Notes: generated by a model from the letters alone, not told the origin. A stretch of 42,684 bases of DNA from an uncultured Bacilli bacterium (GCA_947629255.1 CANRDF010000006.1:1-42684); one strand, 5' to 3'; positions 6,635 through 12,599 are shown, counted from the stretch's first letter. Made by a program: numbers and translations.

Positions 6635-7292
6635 ATTCTGCCTCGATTACACTTGCTTTAATAGATGACATCCTTTTTTGAATTTCATCTATATTCGTCT
6701 CTTTCTTGTGTTCTATAATTACAGGGTTTGTGGCTTCAACAAGTCCATGTTGTGCTTTTGCTGAAAAAATAGATGTTATCTTTTCCAATTGCCCTACTTG
6801 TGCCGACGTTAGTATATTACCTACAATGTAATCATCTATTATTTGCATGATTTCCATTTTCTCGGCGTCTTGTTTATAATTATTATATGTGACTGTGCTT
6901 ATTCCTAATAGTTGGCAAAATGTTGTTTTATTTGGTGGAAATGGAACTTTTTCGTTTATCTTTGCAATCATTTCTTTGTAAATTTGGAACGCAAAAGCAA
7001 GTTCTTCTGGAGTATAAGACTTTCTCATAACAATATCAATAGGTGCTGTACTTCTATTCGTTATTAAATTAAAAATTTGTGTAGATGTTAGTCCGTTTGG
7101 ATCATGAGCTAAAACTTTTTCAAGCTCTATTGAAACAGCATCTGCTTTTTCTCTTACCATAGGTATTAAAGTTTCTTTGGTAGCTAATTGTATATCTTTC
7201 ACAAAATCTTGATGTTCCACAATTCTTCTGTCTCTTTCTTTCTCTTGTACTTTTAAACCTTTTTCATGTATCTTTTTCATATCTTTTACCAT
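6618..7292 (-). CDS. Phage protein with possible HTH, unknown function (224 aa)
   Basis: The product is largely helical with a coiled-coil N-terminus (residues 1-60). A stretch resembling a helix-turn-helix follows in the middle (NKTTFCQLLGISTVTYNNYK, about 120-140), then a C-terminal tail rich in Lys and Glu. The arrangement is reminiscent of small-terminase or DNA-packaging adaptors and phage regulators, but I cannot assign it. AAGGTG precedes the ATG at 7292 by 7 bases, and it overlaps its upstream neighbour. Confidence 0.6.
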   Translation of the reverse strand: MVKDMKKIHEKGLKVQEKERDRRIVEHQDFVKDIQLATKETLIPMVREKADAVSIELEKVLAHDPNGLTSTQIFNLITNRSTAPIDIVMRKSYTPEELAFAFQIYKEMIAKINEKVPFPPNKTTFCQLLGISTVTYNNYKQDAEKMEIMQIIDDYIVGNILTSAQVGQLEKITSIFSAKAQHGLVEATNPVIIEHKKETNIDEIQKRMSSIKASVIEAEYEEKD

Positions 7293-7633
7293 TGATTTGG
7301 CACCTTATCTTTCAAGTAAAAATATCCATCATATGCTTCTTCTATTCCTGATGTTTGCATGTCACTATAGGCTTTCAAATCATCTTCCAACTGTGAATAA
7401 TAAAATGATAGATTCTTATCACAATATTCGTAATAAAGCCATAGCGCATAATCGTCCCATGTCGTAAATCTTTTACTACGAAATGCTTTGCTTATATATC
7501 CTTTATATTTTCTGCTAGCAAAATCCACAAATGTTTTAGGCGGTTCTTCTTCCGTTTTTTCTTCTTCTCCCCAAACCATTTTGTAGATGTCATCTAAATA
7601 TTTTTTATCTTCGTTGCTTAATATCCTTTTCAT
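7286..7633 (-). CDS. Hypothetical phage protein (115 aa)
   Basis: A soluble acidic protein rich in Tyr and Trp (SRKYKGYISKAFRSKRF, TTWDDYALWLYYEY). No family recognised. Its ATG overlaps the rusA stop (ATGA), so it is coupled to the Holliday-junction resolvase gene. Confidence 0.6.
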   Translation of the reverse strand: MKRILSNEDKKYLDDIYKMVWGEEEKTEEEPPKTFVDFASRKYKGYISKAFRSKRFTTWDDYALWLYYEYCDKNLSFYYSQLEDDLKAYSDMQTSGIEEAYDGYFYLKDKVPNQW

Positions 7634-8067
7634 TCATAATAAAGTATTTCTACCTTTAATCCCTCTTCTCCTACATTATATCTCTTTTTTATGCAAACAT
7701 CTGTCACTTGTGCATCGTCTTTATATGCTACTCCATTTAAAGAATCTAACACGCTTTTAACTAAATTATCACAATCTGGTTTCTTTGGATAACCTTTTCC
7801 TTGTAACAAAAACTTTTTAGAATCACTATAACTTTCTGGTATTTTAAAATAAGCATCAATATGTACAGAAAGCTTTCCCTCATATTCTCTTGTTTCAAAT
7901 GGACAAGTACAAAAATCAGGGCTTTCTAAAAATTCGCATCGGATTTCACTTTCATAATCTGCTGTCTTTTTGGGTGTGTAAGACCACACTTTTCCATTTT
8001 TACGTACTGTTCTTGGTCTTTCCTTTCCTTTTGGCTTTCCTAAATAAGTAAATTTAATTTGATACAT
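7630..8067 (-). CDS. rusA: RusA-family Holliday junction resolvase
   Basis: This is a RusA-type endonuclease, which cleaves four-way junctions during phage recombination and replication. The family signatures are visible: a basic N-terminus GKPKGKERPRTVRKNGKVWSY, then KKPDCDNLVKSVLDSLNGVAYKDDAQV, which carries the conserved Asp residues (P-D-x-D-N and D-D-x-Q) that hold Mg2+. At 145 residues it is slightly longer than E. coli RusA. Its likely partners here are the Rad52-type annealing protein and the PD-(D/E)XK nuclease upstream. TAGGAGA precedes the start, 24 bases after the tRNA-Cys CCA. Confidence 0.9.
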   Translation of the reverse strand: MYQIKFTYLGKPKGKERPRTVRKNGKVWSYTPKKTADYESEIRCEFLESPDFCTCPFETREYEGKLSVHIDAYFKIPESYSDSKKFLLQGKGYPKKPDCDNLVKSVLDSLNGVAYKDDAQVTDVCIKKRYNVGEEGLKVEILYYE

Positions 8068-8091
8068 TATATCTCCTATAATTCTTTTCTT

Positions 8092-8168
8092 TGGAGACCT
8101 TTATTGGATTCGAACCAATGAATCACGAATTTGCAATTCGTTGCCTTTACCATCTTGGCTAAAAGGTC
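8092..8168 (-). tRNA. tRNA-Cys (GCA)
   Basis: The cloverleaf is complete: acceptor GACCTTT/AAAGGTC, D-stem GCC/GGC, anticodon stem ACGAA/TTCGT with loop TTGCAAA (anticodon GCA) and T-arm ATTGG-TTCGAAT-CCAAT. It has discriminator U73, the cysteine identity base, and an encoded CCA. It is co-oriented with rusA and lies just after the terminator of the Y RNA array. Confidence 0.93.
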
Positions 8169-8176
8169 TATAACGT

Positions 8177-8199
8177 AAAAAGTACCGAAATATCGGTAC
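8177..8199 (-). terminator. Terminator of the Ro60/Y RNA transcript
   Basis: On the minus strand GTACCGA-TATT-TCGGTAC (7 bp perfect) is followed by TTTTTACG. It ends the transcript carrying the Ro60-like gene and the RNA array before tRNA-Cys and rusA. Confidence 0.85.
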
Positions 8200-8283
8200 A
8201 TCAATGAAAAATGAATTATCTTGTAAGTCATAAACAACAAGTACCGTTCTGCTATCTAATCATTACTTATAATTCGCATGGTT

Positions 8284-8323
8284 ACTAATGATATGTACTC
8301 AGCAATGAATCCATGTCATTAGT
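8284..8323. other. 12-bp stem-loop downstream of the Y RNA array
   Basis: ACTAATGATATG pairs with CATGTCATTAGT around a 16-base loop. The single non-Watson-Crick pair is G-U on the plus strand but C-A on the minus strand, unlike the array units, which favour the minus strand. A second inverted repeat, ATTTATCTATG/CATAGATAAAT (8340-8350 and 8378-8388), overlaps the end of array unit 5. Role unknown. The rest of 8200-8339 shows no gene. Confidence 0.5.
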
Positions 8324-8365
8324 GGAAATGTAACTTATTATTTATCTATGTCACTTTTTTCTACA

Positions 8366-8478
8366 AAGCCCTCATGTCATAGATAAATTTGAATAAGCCG
8401 TCCGCTTAATTACGAACCAATTCCAGTATTGTAAATAATTTACCATCTTTTTAGTGTTAGGTTTTGCTGTACGGGCTT
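8366..8478 (-). ncRNA. Y RNA array unit 5
   Basis: Closing stem AAGCCC/GGGCTT (6 bp) with GT-ACAGCAA directly inside the 5' strand. The interior of about 95 bases folds into hairpins GTAAA-TTA-TTTAC, AATT-GGTTCGT-AATT (a degenerate T-arm, keeping GGTTCG) and TAAGC-GGACG-GCTTA. It has no convincing acceptor and D-arm, so it would be a diverged member. An alternative 11-bp hairpin (8340-8388) competes with its 3' strand. Confidence 0.5.
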
Positions 8479-8488
8479 AAATGTAAAC

Positions 8489-8568
8489 AAGACACCTAAA
8501 AATAAACGTTTCAATATTACCTTTTAATATCTGTTTGTTTTCTTTTAATTGTTTGCTGTGTGTGCCTT
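8489..8568 (-). ncRNA. Y RNA array unit 4 (short, not tRNA-like)
   Basis: Closing stem AAGGCAC/GTGTCTT (7 bp with one G-U valid only on the minus strand), then AC-ACAGCAA. The interior is A-rich and holds one hairpin, ATATTA-AAAGG-TAATAT. It lacks T- and D-arms. It shares stem length and the ACAGCAA position with units 1-3, so it is interpreted as a Y RNA without an effector module. Confidence 0.55.
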
Positions 8569-8589
8569 TCTTTGTATTTTAAATTTAAC

Positions 8590-8709
8590 AAAGGGCATAT
8601 GACCTTCCCACTGGCTTAGACCACTTGCCTATCAGGGCAATGAAGCCCAGAGTAGGATTCGAACCTACGAATGGTGGATTTGTTGTCCACTAATTGCTGT
8701 TAGCCCTTT
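8590..8709 (-). ncRNA. Y RNA array unit 3 with permuted tRNA-like core
   Basis: Closing stem AAAGGGC/GCCCTTT (7 bp perfect), then TA-ACAGCAA. In order there follow anticodon-stem strand TCCAC, variable CATTC, T-arm GTAGG-TTCGAAT-CCTAC, and 3' acceptor TCTGGGC. After the loop TTCATT come 5' acceptor GCCCTGA (6 of 7 pairs), TA (positions 8-9), D-arm GGC-AAGTGGTCTAA-GCC, A26 and GTGGG, which pairs with TCCAC. All segment lengths match a tRNA, but the ends lie at the anticodon side. An alternative local hairpin GTGGA-CAACAAA-TCCAC is mutually exclusive with the tRNA-like anticodon stem. Confidence 0.75.
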
Positions 8710-8735
8710 TTCATCAAATGTATTACTTATTATTC

Positions 8736-8843
8736 AAAGGACCTATAATGCTCTACCGACTGAGCTACTCACCTTTATAGATAAGAATGGATTCGAACCA
8801 TTGACGTTTGCTTGATCTGCATTGTTATTGCTGTAAGTCCTTT
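8736..8843 (-). ncRNA. Y RNA array unit 2 with permuted tRNA-like core
   Basis: Closing stem AAAGGAC/GTCCTTT (7 bp perfect), then TT-ACAGCAA. The tRNA-like part reads T-arm AATGG-TTCGAAT-CCATT, 3' acceptor CTTATCT, loop ATAA, and 5' acceptor AGGTGAG (7 of 7 pairs with two G-U that hold only on this strand). TA and D-arm GCTC-AGTCGGTA-GAGC with the conserved GG follow, then A26. Between the motif and the T-arm are 31 bases with a small hairpin TGC-AGATCAA-GCA in place of a normal variable loop. A simple tRNA reading fails because the 5' and 3' halves are in swapped order. Confidence 0.75.
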
Positions 8844-8849
8844 TCTATC

Positions 8850-8910
8850 AATCGTCTTTATTGATTCCTAAATTACAAGTTTAGACCAAATAAATTGCTG
8901 TACGACGATT
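8850..8910 (-). ncRNA. Y RNA array unit 1
   Basis: Closing stem AATCGTC/GACGATT (7 bp perfect), then GT-ACAGCAA. The interior is dominated by one hairpin, CTAAA-CTTGTAA-TTTAG, which looks exactly like a Thr(UGU) anticodon arm. No T- or D-arm is present. It starts 3 bases after the stop codon of the basic-protein gene and is the first unit of the array. Confidence 0.55.
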
Positions 8911-8913
8911 TGT

Positions 8914-9144
8914 TTACTTCTTCTTCGTTCTTCTACCTTTTCTAAAATGTGCTTTCGAAAAAATTTGTGCTTTTTCTTTAATTTCTTTACCTAGAGAAGT
9001 CAAGAACTTAGAAGCTTGAGAATTACTCTTTAATTTCTTGTTTGTTTTTCCTTTTTTATCAAGATTCTTTTGTGTAACTACATAATGCTCTTTATATTTC
9101 TGATCTTTTAGTGGACTACTACCACCATGCAATCTCTTAGCCAT
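8914..9144 (-). CDS. Highly basic 76-residue protein coupled to the Ro60-like gene
   Basis: The chosen start is MAKRLHGGSS at 9144, because GAGGAAAATC-ATG gives a strong ribosome-binding site and the ATG overlaps the last codons of the Ro60-like gene. The ORF-track start lies 10 codons earlier. About a third of the residues are Lys or Arg, with KKGKTNKKLK in the middle and RKGRRTKKK at the end, and there is no membrane segment. It is probably an RNA-binding protein or chaperone of the adjacent RNAs. I recognise no family. The location between the Ro60-like gene and the RNA array is the main clue. Confidence 0.7.
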   Translation of the reverse strand: MAKRLHGGSSPLKDQKYKEHYVVTQKNLDKKGKTNKKLKSNSQASKFLTSLGKEIKEKAQIFSKAHFRKGRRTKKK

Positions 9145-10468
9145 GATTTTCCTCATACTTCTTGTAATACTCATCTAAAAGAGCATTTAGAAATCTTTCT
9201 CCATCAAATCCAACTTGTAGATATTTTAACATCATAGGTGAATATCCACTAATATAAATATTTCCCATTTCATCTGTTTCAGGAACTGTACGATTTCTTG
9301 CGTTGAAATTCCACCATACAATTTTAGTAGTATATCCTCTTTCTTTCCATAGTTTTTGTAGTTCCTTTTTTGATTGATTAGAACCAATATCAAACTCCAT
9401 ATCAGACAACACAACTAAATATTCTGGAAACTCTTCTAATCCTTCCAATAATTTCATAACTTTACCAAAATCGGTATTGGAACAATCTCCTGTGTACATA
9501 GAATTTAATTCCCTACTATATTTATTAGAATTTCCAAAGTTTCCCCAATGTCTATCTTTTGGTTGCGATTCTTCAATAGTAATTAATTGAGGATTACTTG
9601 AAAAACTAATCAATTGTCCATTACAATACGTAGAACATTTTGATAGATAATGTGCAATAGATATTGCTTTACCAATGCTATCGTTGCTATCCCACATAGA
9701 ACCACTTGTATCTAAAATAGGAATACAATTTATTTTGATTTTCTCTAATTTGTCGAAAAATAAATCAGCATCTATTTTGTTTCTGTTTCTATAAATATCA
9801 TAAACGTTAGTAGTTGAAATATTTAATTTCTTTTCTCCTTTTTTAACATTTTCTAAATATTTTTCAAAACGTACTCTTGTGTCTTCTCCTCTAGAAAATC
9901 TTGCATAATATTTTATCAGCGCTAAGCTTGGAACTTGCTCAAATTTAATTTCATTTGTTCTACGTTCTGTAAGTTTCTTTTCGGTTGTTTCAACTTTGAT
10001 TAACTTACGATATTCTTGTTCTGAAAGTTTTAAATATTCACACAATGCTTTAGCAAGTTCTCTATTTGTACCAGTTAGTCTTGGAAACCATTTTTTGGCT
10101 AATGCATTACCTTCTAAAGCTTTCTTATACATGTAATCAACATATTTGTATAATTGTTCAATATTGTCTGTTCCAGTAAGAAGTAAATCATCGAAACGAC
10201 CACAGTATTCAATATCATCTGCATCAACTTCTGATAAGCCTAATAATTTTCTTCCTAAGTCACGTCTGCCTAATCCGTTTCTTGGATCACGAATGAACAT
10301 AGAAAACAATTTTTCTCTATCACTATTTCCAATATGTACTTCATCTAAATGCTTTTCGAAATAAGATGTCATAAATAGAATATCCAATAAATGATTTCCT
10401 GTTGTATTGTAAGATAAATCTCCGTTTTCTGTCTTCTTTTGTGCAAATAATTTTTCTAATGTATTCAT
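9137..10468 (-). CDS. Ro60/TROVE-like RNA-binding protein (DUF2828-like) with vWA domain
   Basis: Ro60-type proteins form a helical-repeat ring that binds Y RNAs on its surface and misfolded RNA ends in its cavity. Residues 1 to about 220 are helical repeats with RDPRNGLGRRDLGRKLL. Residues 245-443 form a von Willebrand A domain with the metal-site motif PILDTSGSM (253-257), a threonine-bearing YTGDCSNTDFGK and VVLSDMEFD. The late segment TKIVWWNF...ISGYSPMMLKYL is the pattern of the DUF2828 branch rather than classic TROVE, and the classic EGGTYY signature is absent. It lies between tRNAs and the tRNA-like RNA array, which supports a Y RNA partner. Family confidence is good; the biochemical role is inferred. 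Confidence 0.8.
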   Translation of the reverse strand: MNTLEKLFAQKKTENGDLSYNTTGNHLLDILFMTSYFEKHLDEVHIGNSDREKLFSMFIRDPRNGLGRRDLGRKLLGLSEVDADDIEYCGRFDDLLLTGTDNIEQLYKYVDYMYKKALEGNALAKKWFPRLTGTNRELAKALCEYLKLSEQEYRKLIKVETTEKKLTERRTNEIKFEQVPSLALIKYYARFSRGEDTRVRFEKYLENVKKGEKKLNISTTNVYDIYRNRNKIDADLFFDKLEKIKINCIPILDTSGSMWDSNDSIGKAISIAHYLSKCSTYCNGQLISFSSNPQLITIEESQPKDRHWGNFGNSNKYSRELNSMYTGDCSNTDFGKVMKLLEGLEEFPEYLVVLSDMEFDIGSNQSKKELQKLWKERGYTTKIVWWNFNARNRTVPETDEMGNIYISGYSPMMLKYLQVGFDGERFLNALLDEYYKKYEENHG

Positions 10469-10494
10469 AATTAATTCTCCTATATTTTTCTATT

Positions 10495-10571
10495 TGGTTG
10501 CTGATAATGGGCTCGAACCATTAAAATGTAAGCTCCAAGGGTTTATGTGTTACCAATTTCACCAATCAGCA
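10495..10571 (-). tRNA. Odd tRNA or tRNA-like RNA, nominal anticodon UUG
   Basis: Acceptor TGCTGAT/ATCAGCA (7 bp), A73 and encoded CCA are intact. The D-arm TGGTGAAATTGGTAACAC is of the leucine type, and the T-arm is AATGG-TTCGAGC-CCATT. The anticodon arm TAAAC-CCTTGGA-GCTTA has an A-C mismatch and C instead of the near-universal U33. By position the anticodon is UUG (Gln), which disagrees with the Leu-like D-arm, and there is no long variable arm. It may be a degenerate tRNA or a decoy. It is one base from tRNA-Pro, so both come from one precursor. Confidence 0.6.
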
Positions 10572-10572
10572 A

Positions 10573-10649
10573 TGGTTACACCGACAGGATTTGAACCTGC
10601 AACCTCATGTTCCCAAAACACGTGTTCTGCCAAATTGAACTACGGCATA
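10573..10649 (-). tRNA. tRNA-Pro (TGG)
   Basis: Acceptor TATGCCG/CGGTGTA (two G-U), D-arm GTTC-AATTTGGCA-GAAC, and anticodon arm CGTGT-TTTGGGA-ACATG giving UGG. The T-arm is GCAGG-TTCAAAT-CCTGT, with A73 and an encoded CCA. It is a complete, apparently functional tRNA, separated from the odd tRNA by a single base. Confidence 0.93.
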
Positions 10650-10660
10650 ATAAAGCGAGG

Positions 10661-10746
10661 ATAGATTTTTATCGAAAAATCTATAAAAACGTCCATTTCA
10701 CATCTGTGGCAAAGGTTGTTTTTCTCGCCAAACAACCAGCGTTTTT
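10661..10746 (-). other. Structured RNA region between tRNA-Met and tRNA-Pro
   Basis: The 180 bases between the two tRNAs have no ORF. They contain a 10-bp perfect inverted repeat ATAGATTTTT/AAAAATCTAT (10661-10684), an 8-bp one GGTTGTTT/AAACAACC (10714-10737) and a 7-bp outer pairing AAAAACG/CGTTTTT (10685-10746) enclosing the second. There is no U-run in the right place for a terminator. This could be another small Y-like RNA without a tRNA module, but the ACAGCAA motif is not in the expected position. Confidence 0.35.
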
Positions 10747-10831
10747 TCTTTTATGCTCCTCATACATAACCCGAAAAAAATAAGAGGTATTTATAGTGGT
10801 TGGTCAATTACTCCAACATATAAACCTAAAT

Positions 10832-10906
10832 TGGTTTCAGGGGTGGGATTTGAACCCACATAGAACAGATAATGAGTCTGCCGAGTTACCAATACTCTAC
10901 CCTGAT
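10832..10906 (-). tRNA. tRNA with CAT anticodon (Met, or Ile after lysidine modification)
   Basis: D-arm GAGT/ACTC, anticodon arm GCAGA-CTCATTA-TCTGT (anticodon CAU), T-arm GTGGG-TTCAAAT-CCCAC, then CCCTGAA, A73 and an encoded CCA. The first acceptor pair is an A-A mismatch (position 1-72). The GGG/CCC anticodon-stem pairs of initiator tRNAs are absent, so it is elongator-like; Ile2 cannot be excluded. Confidence 0.88.
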
Positions 10907-10945
10907 ATATAGAAAGGAGGTTTGATGGCAAGAAATTCGATATTC

Positions 10946-11338
10946 TTATAATTCTATATAATTGTTTTTTCTTAAACTAGCCATCTTCCTTGCAACCTCT
11001 CTCACATTTTCACACAAGCCATTTTCCCAAGCATGTTTTATATTGTCTTTACAAGAACACCACTCTAAATTATACCAATGATTATCATCTTTATTTCCAT
11101 TAACATGATTCACTTGAGGCAAATGATTTGGATTAGGTATAAATGCTTGTGCTACTAATCTGTGAATTTTGTATGAATGTCTAATGCCATTTTTTGACAA
11201 TATAACAATGTGATACCCCTTTGGATTACGACCGTGTTTCATATTCTTCCAATTTAAATGGACACTTTTAATATTTCCATAATTTGAAACTTTATATAAA
11301 CCCTCAAAACCAGAAATATCTTTCCATTTTTCTAACAT
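10946..11338 (-). CDS. HNH homing endonuclease with NUMOD4 motif
   Basis: A free-standing HNH nuclease of the type that spreads between phage genomes. Residues 5-21 (WKDISGFEGLYKVSNYG) are a NUMOD4 DNA-binding motif. HRLVAQAFIPNPN then QVNHVNGNKDDNHWYNLEW form the HNH catalytic site (His, Asn, His/Asn). At 130 residues it has normal size. AAGGAG precedes the start. It lies immediately upstream of the tRNA/Ro60 block, and no intron around it is evident. Confidence 0.88.
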   Translation of the reverse strand: MLEKWKDISGFEGLYKVSNYGNIKSVHLNWKNMKHGRNPKGYHIVILSKNGIRHSYKIHRLVAQAFIPNPNHLPQVNHVNGNKDDNHWYNLEWCSCKDNIKHAWENGLCENVREVARKMASLRKNNYIEL

Positions 11339-11393
11339 TCATACTCCTTATTTATCTCTATTGACAATCAAAGAATAACACCATATATGCTCC

Positions 11394-11750
11394 CTATTCA
11401 CTCTCTTTTTTATAATTTTCTATTATTTTTTTTAAATTTTTATAATAAAGCCATATTTTAGAAGTCGAAACGGGTTTTTTATCTTGTAAATAGTTTTCTT
11501 CTGCTACTTTTTCCACCGCTTTGGTAACTGATAACCCGTTATTAATATACTTATACAAACGAAGTTCAATAGATGATCCCAGATGTTCCAGAATGTGTTC
11601 ATAGTCTGATAAATATTTATGAATTTCTTCTAATTTTAATTGAAAAGATGTATTTTGGGTTCTTTCGTATTCTTTTTCATAAAACTGTTTTAATCGTTTT
11701 AGATCTTCTATAGTCCAAACTACATCTTTCGTTGCTTCATTATTAATCAA
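11394..11750 (-). CDS. Helical phage protein (118 aa), unknown function
   Basis: The product is almost entirely helical and charged (EDLKRLKQFYEKEYERTQN), with a C-terminal part resembling a DNA-binding helix pair (NGLSVTKAVEKVAEENYLQ). The length and composition recall late-gene activators of the ArpU type, but the similarity is too weak to name. It overlaps the SSB-like gene by 8 bases. Confidence 0.55.
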   Translation of the reverse strand: MINNEATKDVVWTIEDLKRLKQFYEKEYERTQNTSFQLKLEEIHKYLSDYEHILEHLGSSIELRLYKYINNGLSVTKAVEKVAEENYLQDKKPVSTSKIWLYYKNLKKIIENYKKESE

Positions 11751-12102
11751 ATGGCAAATCCGAATCGCTAATCTCTATGTTCGAATCTCCTAAAATATCA
11801 TTCAAGTCAATTTCTTCTGTTGTATCATCCTCTGCTACACCATCTACAATCTCAAATTCATTGATAAAGATATACCAATGAGTTTGTTTGTTTTCACTTT
11901 TATAAAATGTCAACCATGCATCTTTAATAAGAATTTTTGTTTTATTATGAATTTCTACATCTTTTTTAAATTGACAATCCATATATGCATTTTGCCATTC
12001 TCCATTAACATCTTTTTTGCCAATACCAATGGAATAATATCTCTTTCCTTCATATTCCCTAGCAAACACCATAGTTGGCTTTTCTTCTATAAATTTTGCC
12101 AT
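11743..12102 (-). CDS. Probable phage ssDNA-binding protein with SSB-like acidic tail
   Basis: The product is 119 residues. The first 90 are beta-rich (REYEGKRYYSIGIGKKDVNGEWQNAYMDCQF), consistent with an OB fold. The tail is acidic and ends SDLPFD, very close to the D-D-L-P-F tip through which SSB recruits repair enzymes, here with one extra Asp. It sits in the recombination operon with a Rad52-type annealer and a nuclease, where an SSB is expected. AAAGGAG precedes the start. The element has a second, tail-less SSB at 4337. Confidence 0.6.
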   Translation of the reverse strand: MAKFIEEKPTMVFAREYEGKRYYSIGIGKKDVNGEWQNAYMDCQFKKDVEIHNKTKILIKDAWLTFYKSENKQTHWYIFINEFEIVDGVAEDDTTEEIDLNDILGDSNIEISDSDLPFD

Positions 12103-12598
12103 GTTTCTTTTCTCCTTTATCTATCTCTTTAATCTCTATTTCTAATCCAAATGTCGTATTTTTATCTAAATTCACTTTTCCATTTTCCTTTAATAACTCA
12201 TAATCTCTTTGTTCTAAACATACAGCGTCCGGATATTTGCCACCCTCTTCTAACAAAATAATTTCTGCATTTATATGAGGATTATCATCTTTTAATTCTT
12301 CAATTTTTCTTTCAATACTTGCATAATTACGATAAATTTTGTGTTCTCTTTTTCCTTCAATTTCTAATGCAAGTTTAGGTCCACTAAATTTTTCGGTGTA
12401 ATTCACAATCCTCATTGCTAGATCATTTACATCATTACCGATATATACTAATTCATAATCATTATCAGGATTTGCTTTCTGCAATTCTTGTATTTTCTTT
12501 TCCGCTAATTTTTTAGAGTTGGAAAATATATTTAAATATTTTCCATTCTCTAAAATATTAAAATTGTGATGTTCGATAAAAATAGTTGTCTTACTCAT
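12059..12598 (-). CDS. Hypothetical phage protein (179 aa)
   Basis: The start is set at MSKTTIFIEHH (12598), which has AAAGGTG upstream; the ORF-track start lies inside the previous gene. The protein is mixed alpha/beta, with two similar halves of the type strand-helix (KKLAEKKIQELQKANPDNDYELVYI and ERKIEELKDDNPHINAEIILLEE), suggesting an internal duplication. No family recognised. It overlaps the SSB-like gene by 44 bases. Confidence 0.6.
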   Translation of the reverse strand: MSKTTIFIEHHNFNILENGKYLNIFSNSKKLAEKKIQELQKANPDNDYELVYIGNDVNDLAMRIVNYTEKFSGPKLALEIEGKREHKIYRNYASIERKIEELKDDNPHINAEIILLEEGGKYPDAVCLEQRDYELLKENGKVNLDKNTTFGLEIEIKEIDKGEKKHGKIYRRKANYGVC

Positions 12599-12599
12599 A

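Noticed and set aside
8641-8802. Two ordinary tRNAs suggested by perfect TTCGAAT T-arms
   Set aside because: No complementary 5' acceptor strand lies upstream of either T-arm, and the would-be anticodon loops lack U33. The complementary acceptor strands lie downstream, so a permuted fold explains the sequence better.
8590-8843. Group I or archaeal-type introns splitting tRNA genes
   Set aside because: The inserts are only 40-60 bases, with no group I core, and the halves are in swapped order. The shared closing stems and ACAGCAA motif argue for discrete RNA units.
9232-9414. 60-aa minus ORF inside the Ro60-like gene
   Set aside because: It is an alternative frame of the vWA domain without a ribosome-binding site.
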